Shown here piece by piece: positions 13,926 through 15,204 of a DNA stretch of 15,204 bases. The notes under the pieces are model-generated. The model had not been told where the DNA came from. It worked only from the letters and a program-made list of their open reading frames with translations, and did no database searches. This DNA is from Pseudomonadota bacterium (lineage in GTDB: Bacteria; Pseudomonadota; Gammaproteobacteria; Burkholderiales; Thiobacillaceae), in assembly GCA_021791235.1 (NCBI GenBank), contig JAJYXA010000568.1, positions 1 through 15,204 on the forward strand, in the 5' to 3' direction. The first letter of the stretch is position 1; each line of letters begins with the position of its first letter. Made by a program: the position numbers and the translations under genes.

Positions 13926-15204
13926 TCTCGTCCGCCGGCTGCCCCTGCCCGTGCCGCTCTTCGCCCTGTTCCTGGGGGCGGCGAGCGTTCTCGGTTTCGC
14001 TCCCTTCCACGTCTATCCGCTGCCGCTCGTCACCCTGGCGCTACTCATCAATCTGTGGCGGCGGGCCGGCCCGCGCCGCGCAGCACTGCTGGGCTTCTTC
14101 TGGGGACTGGGCTTCTTCCTGGCCGGCGTCTCCTGGGTCTATGTCAGCATGCACGAGTTCGGCGGCATGGATGCACCGCTGGCGGCGCTGGCGACGCTGC
14201 TGTTCTGTGCCTATCTGGCGCTCTATCCGGCGCTGGCGGGCTGGCTGTTCGCGCGCTTCAAGAGCGGGGCCGTCGGCCGCGACGCGCTCTTCGCAGCCGG
14301 CGCCTGGACGCTCACGGAATGGCTGCGCGGCTGGCTCATGACCGGCTTTCCCTGGCTCTCGCTGGGCTATTCCCAGGCGCCGGGAAGTCCGCTGGCCGGC
14401 TACGCTTCGGGCTTCGGCGTCTATGGCGTGAGCTTCGTCGCCATCCTGATCGCGGCCTCGATCGCCGCGCTGCTCATCCCGCCACCCTCCTCTTCGCGCA
14501 ACTGGCGCCAGCTCCTGGCCGTCGTATTGCTGCTGTCCTGCGGCCGACTCCTGTACCTGATGGACTGGACCCATCCGGTCGGCGCGCCGCTGACCGTGAG
14601 CCTGCTGCAGGGAGACGTGGCGCAGAGCATGAAGTGGGATCCCGAACGCCTGCAGCAGTCGCTCGCCACCTACGCCCGCCTGGCGCGCGAGCATCCGGCA
14701 GAGCTCACGGTCCTGCCGGAGACGGCGCTGCCGGTGTTCTTCGACGAGCTGCCGGCCGGCTATCTGCGTCTCCTGACGCAGAACGGCCCGGTGCTGGCCG
14801 GCGTCGTGGTGCGCACCCGGAGCGGCGGCTATACCAATGCCGCGGTCGGGCTCGAAGCCGGCGCGCCGCTCGGCGCCTACGCCAAGTCGCACCTGGTGCC
14901 CTTCGGCGAGTACGTGCCGGCCGGCTTCTCCTGGTTCCTCGCCCTGATGCACATCCCGATGACGGACTTCACCGCCGGACCCGCCGACCAGCCGCCCTTG
15001 TCGCTGGCCGGCCAGCGCGTGATGCCCAACATCTGCTACGAGGATCTGTTCGGCGACGAGATCATCCGCGCCGTCCCTGGCGCGACGCTGCTCATCAATC
15101 TCTCCAACACCGCCTGGTTCGGCCACTCGCTGGCGCAGCCGCAGCAACTGGAGATCGCCCAATTGCGCGCGCTGGAGACCGGACGCTTCATGCTGCGCGC
15201 CACC
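13918..15204 (+). CDS. lnt: Apolipoprotein N-acyltransferase Lnt (3' end beyond window)
   Basis: 429 residues are visible and the frame is still open at the window edge; the family is about 500-540. The N-terminal 200 residues are hydrophobic with several membrane segments, including LFALFLGAASVLGFAPF at the start and GFFWGLGFFLAGVSWVYVS. The periplasmic nitrilase-fold domain follows, with catalytic E268 (VLPETALPVF), K323 (YAKSHLVPFGEYVP) and C373 (NICYEDLFG) in the right order and motif context. It transfers the third acyl chain onto the N-terminal cysteine of lipoproteins in the inner membrane. The ATG at 13918 overlaps the corC end by 8 bases. The missing part would hold the end of the nitrilase domain and the last membrane helix. 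Confidence 0.95.
   Translation, partial: MSSLVRRLPLPVPLFALFLGAASVLGFAPFHVYPLPLVTLALLINLWRRAGPRRAALLGFFWGLGFFLAGVSWVYVSMHEFGGMDAPLAALATLLFCAYLALYPALAGWLFARFKSGAVGRDALFAAGAWTLTEWLRGWLMTGFPWLSLGYSQAPGSPLAGYASGFGVYGVSFVAILIAASIAALLIPPPSSSRNWRQLLAVVLLLSCGRLLYLMDWTHPVGAPLTVSLLQGDVAQSMKWDPERLQQSLATYARLAREHPAELTVLPETALPVFFDELPAGYLRLLTQNGPVLAGVVVRTRSGGYTNAAVGLEAGAPLGAYAKSHLVPFGEYVPAGFSWFLALMHIPMTDFTAGPADQPPLSLAGQRVMPNICYEDLFGDEIIRAVPGATLLINLSNTAWFGHSLAQPQQLEIAQLRALETGRFMLRAT

Overview
The window is a gene-dense, GC-rich stretch with every credible gene on the + strand. The right half carries the block miaB - phoH(ybeZ) - ybeY - corC - lnt, which is conserved in Beta- and Gammaproteobacteria. With the high GC, the PotFGHI-type transporter and the 'stand-alone CBS pair' protein, this suggests a betaproteobacterium, possibly of the Rhodocyclales. 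That placement is inferred from gene order and protein resemblance, not from a search.

Left edge (1-1283): an accessory-looking segment. It holds the 3' part of an Mrr-type restriction endonuclease gene with a C-terminal zinc ribbon, apparently frameshifted in a run of six C, followed by a DnaQ-type DEDDh 3'-5' exonuclease. The endonuclease part is visibly poorer in GC (33 of 60 bases in each of two lines counted at 241-360) than the metabolic genes that follow (47 of 60 at 2221-2280).

Middle (1408-9820): what looks like one catabolic operon. It begins with a two-CBS-domain protein and an agmatinase-family ureohydrolase. A PotF-type binding protein, PotG-type ATPase and PotH/PotI-type permeases follow with gaps of only a few bases. 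Then come a clear GabD succinate-semialdehyde dehydrogenase and a class III omega-amino acid aminotransferase. Together these would import a polyamine or guanidino compound, remove urea, transaminate the omega-amino group and oxidise the semialdehyde to succinate. The exact substrate (agmatine/putrescine, 4-guanidinobutyrate or GABA) is not fixed by the sequence. The 131-base gap before the binding-protein gene carries three tandem 11-bp repeats and a small AT-rich palindrome.

Right (9821-15204): a short intergenic region with a GC hairpin and a perfect extended -10 (TGCTATAAT) placed so that transcription should start at or next to the ATG of a small secreted protein I do not recognise. That gene abuts miaB with no gap. 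miaB overlaps phoH (ATGA), and phoH overlaps an open frame that runs into ybeY through a roughly 140-bp GC-rich, hairpin-rich insertion ending in a G10 tract. corC and lnt follow; lnt runs off the right edge. These genes serve tRNA modification, rRNA maturation/RNA quality control and lipoprotein acylation.

I see no tRNA, rRNA, CRISPR array, insertion sequence or integrase. The candidates most worth a second look are the insertion and G10 tract in the ybeY leader, the leaderless promoter with its unknown secreted protein ahead of miaB, the substrate of the ureohydrolase/Pot/GabD operon, and the homopolymer frameshift in the Mrr-like gene. None of these clearly amounts to a new biological system.
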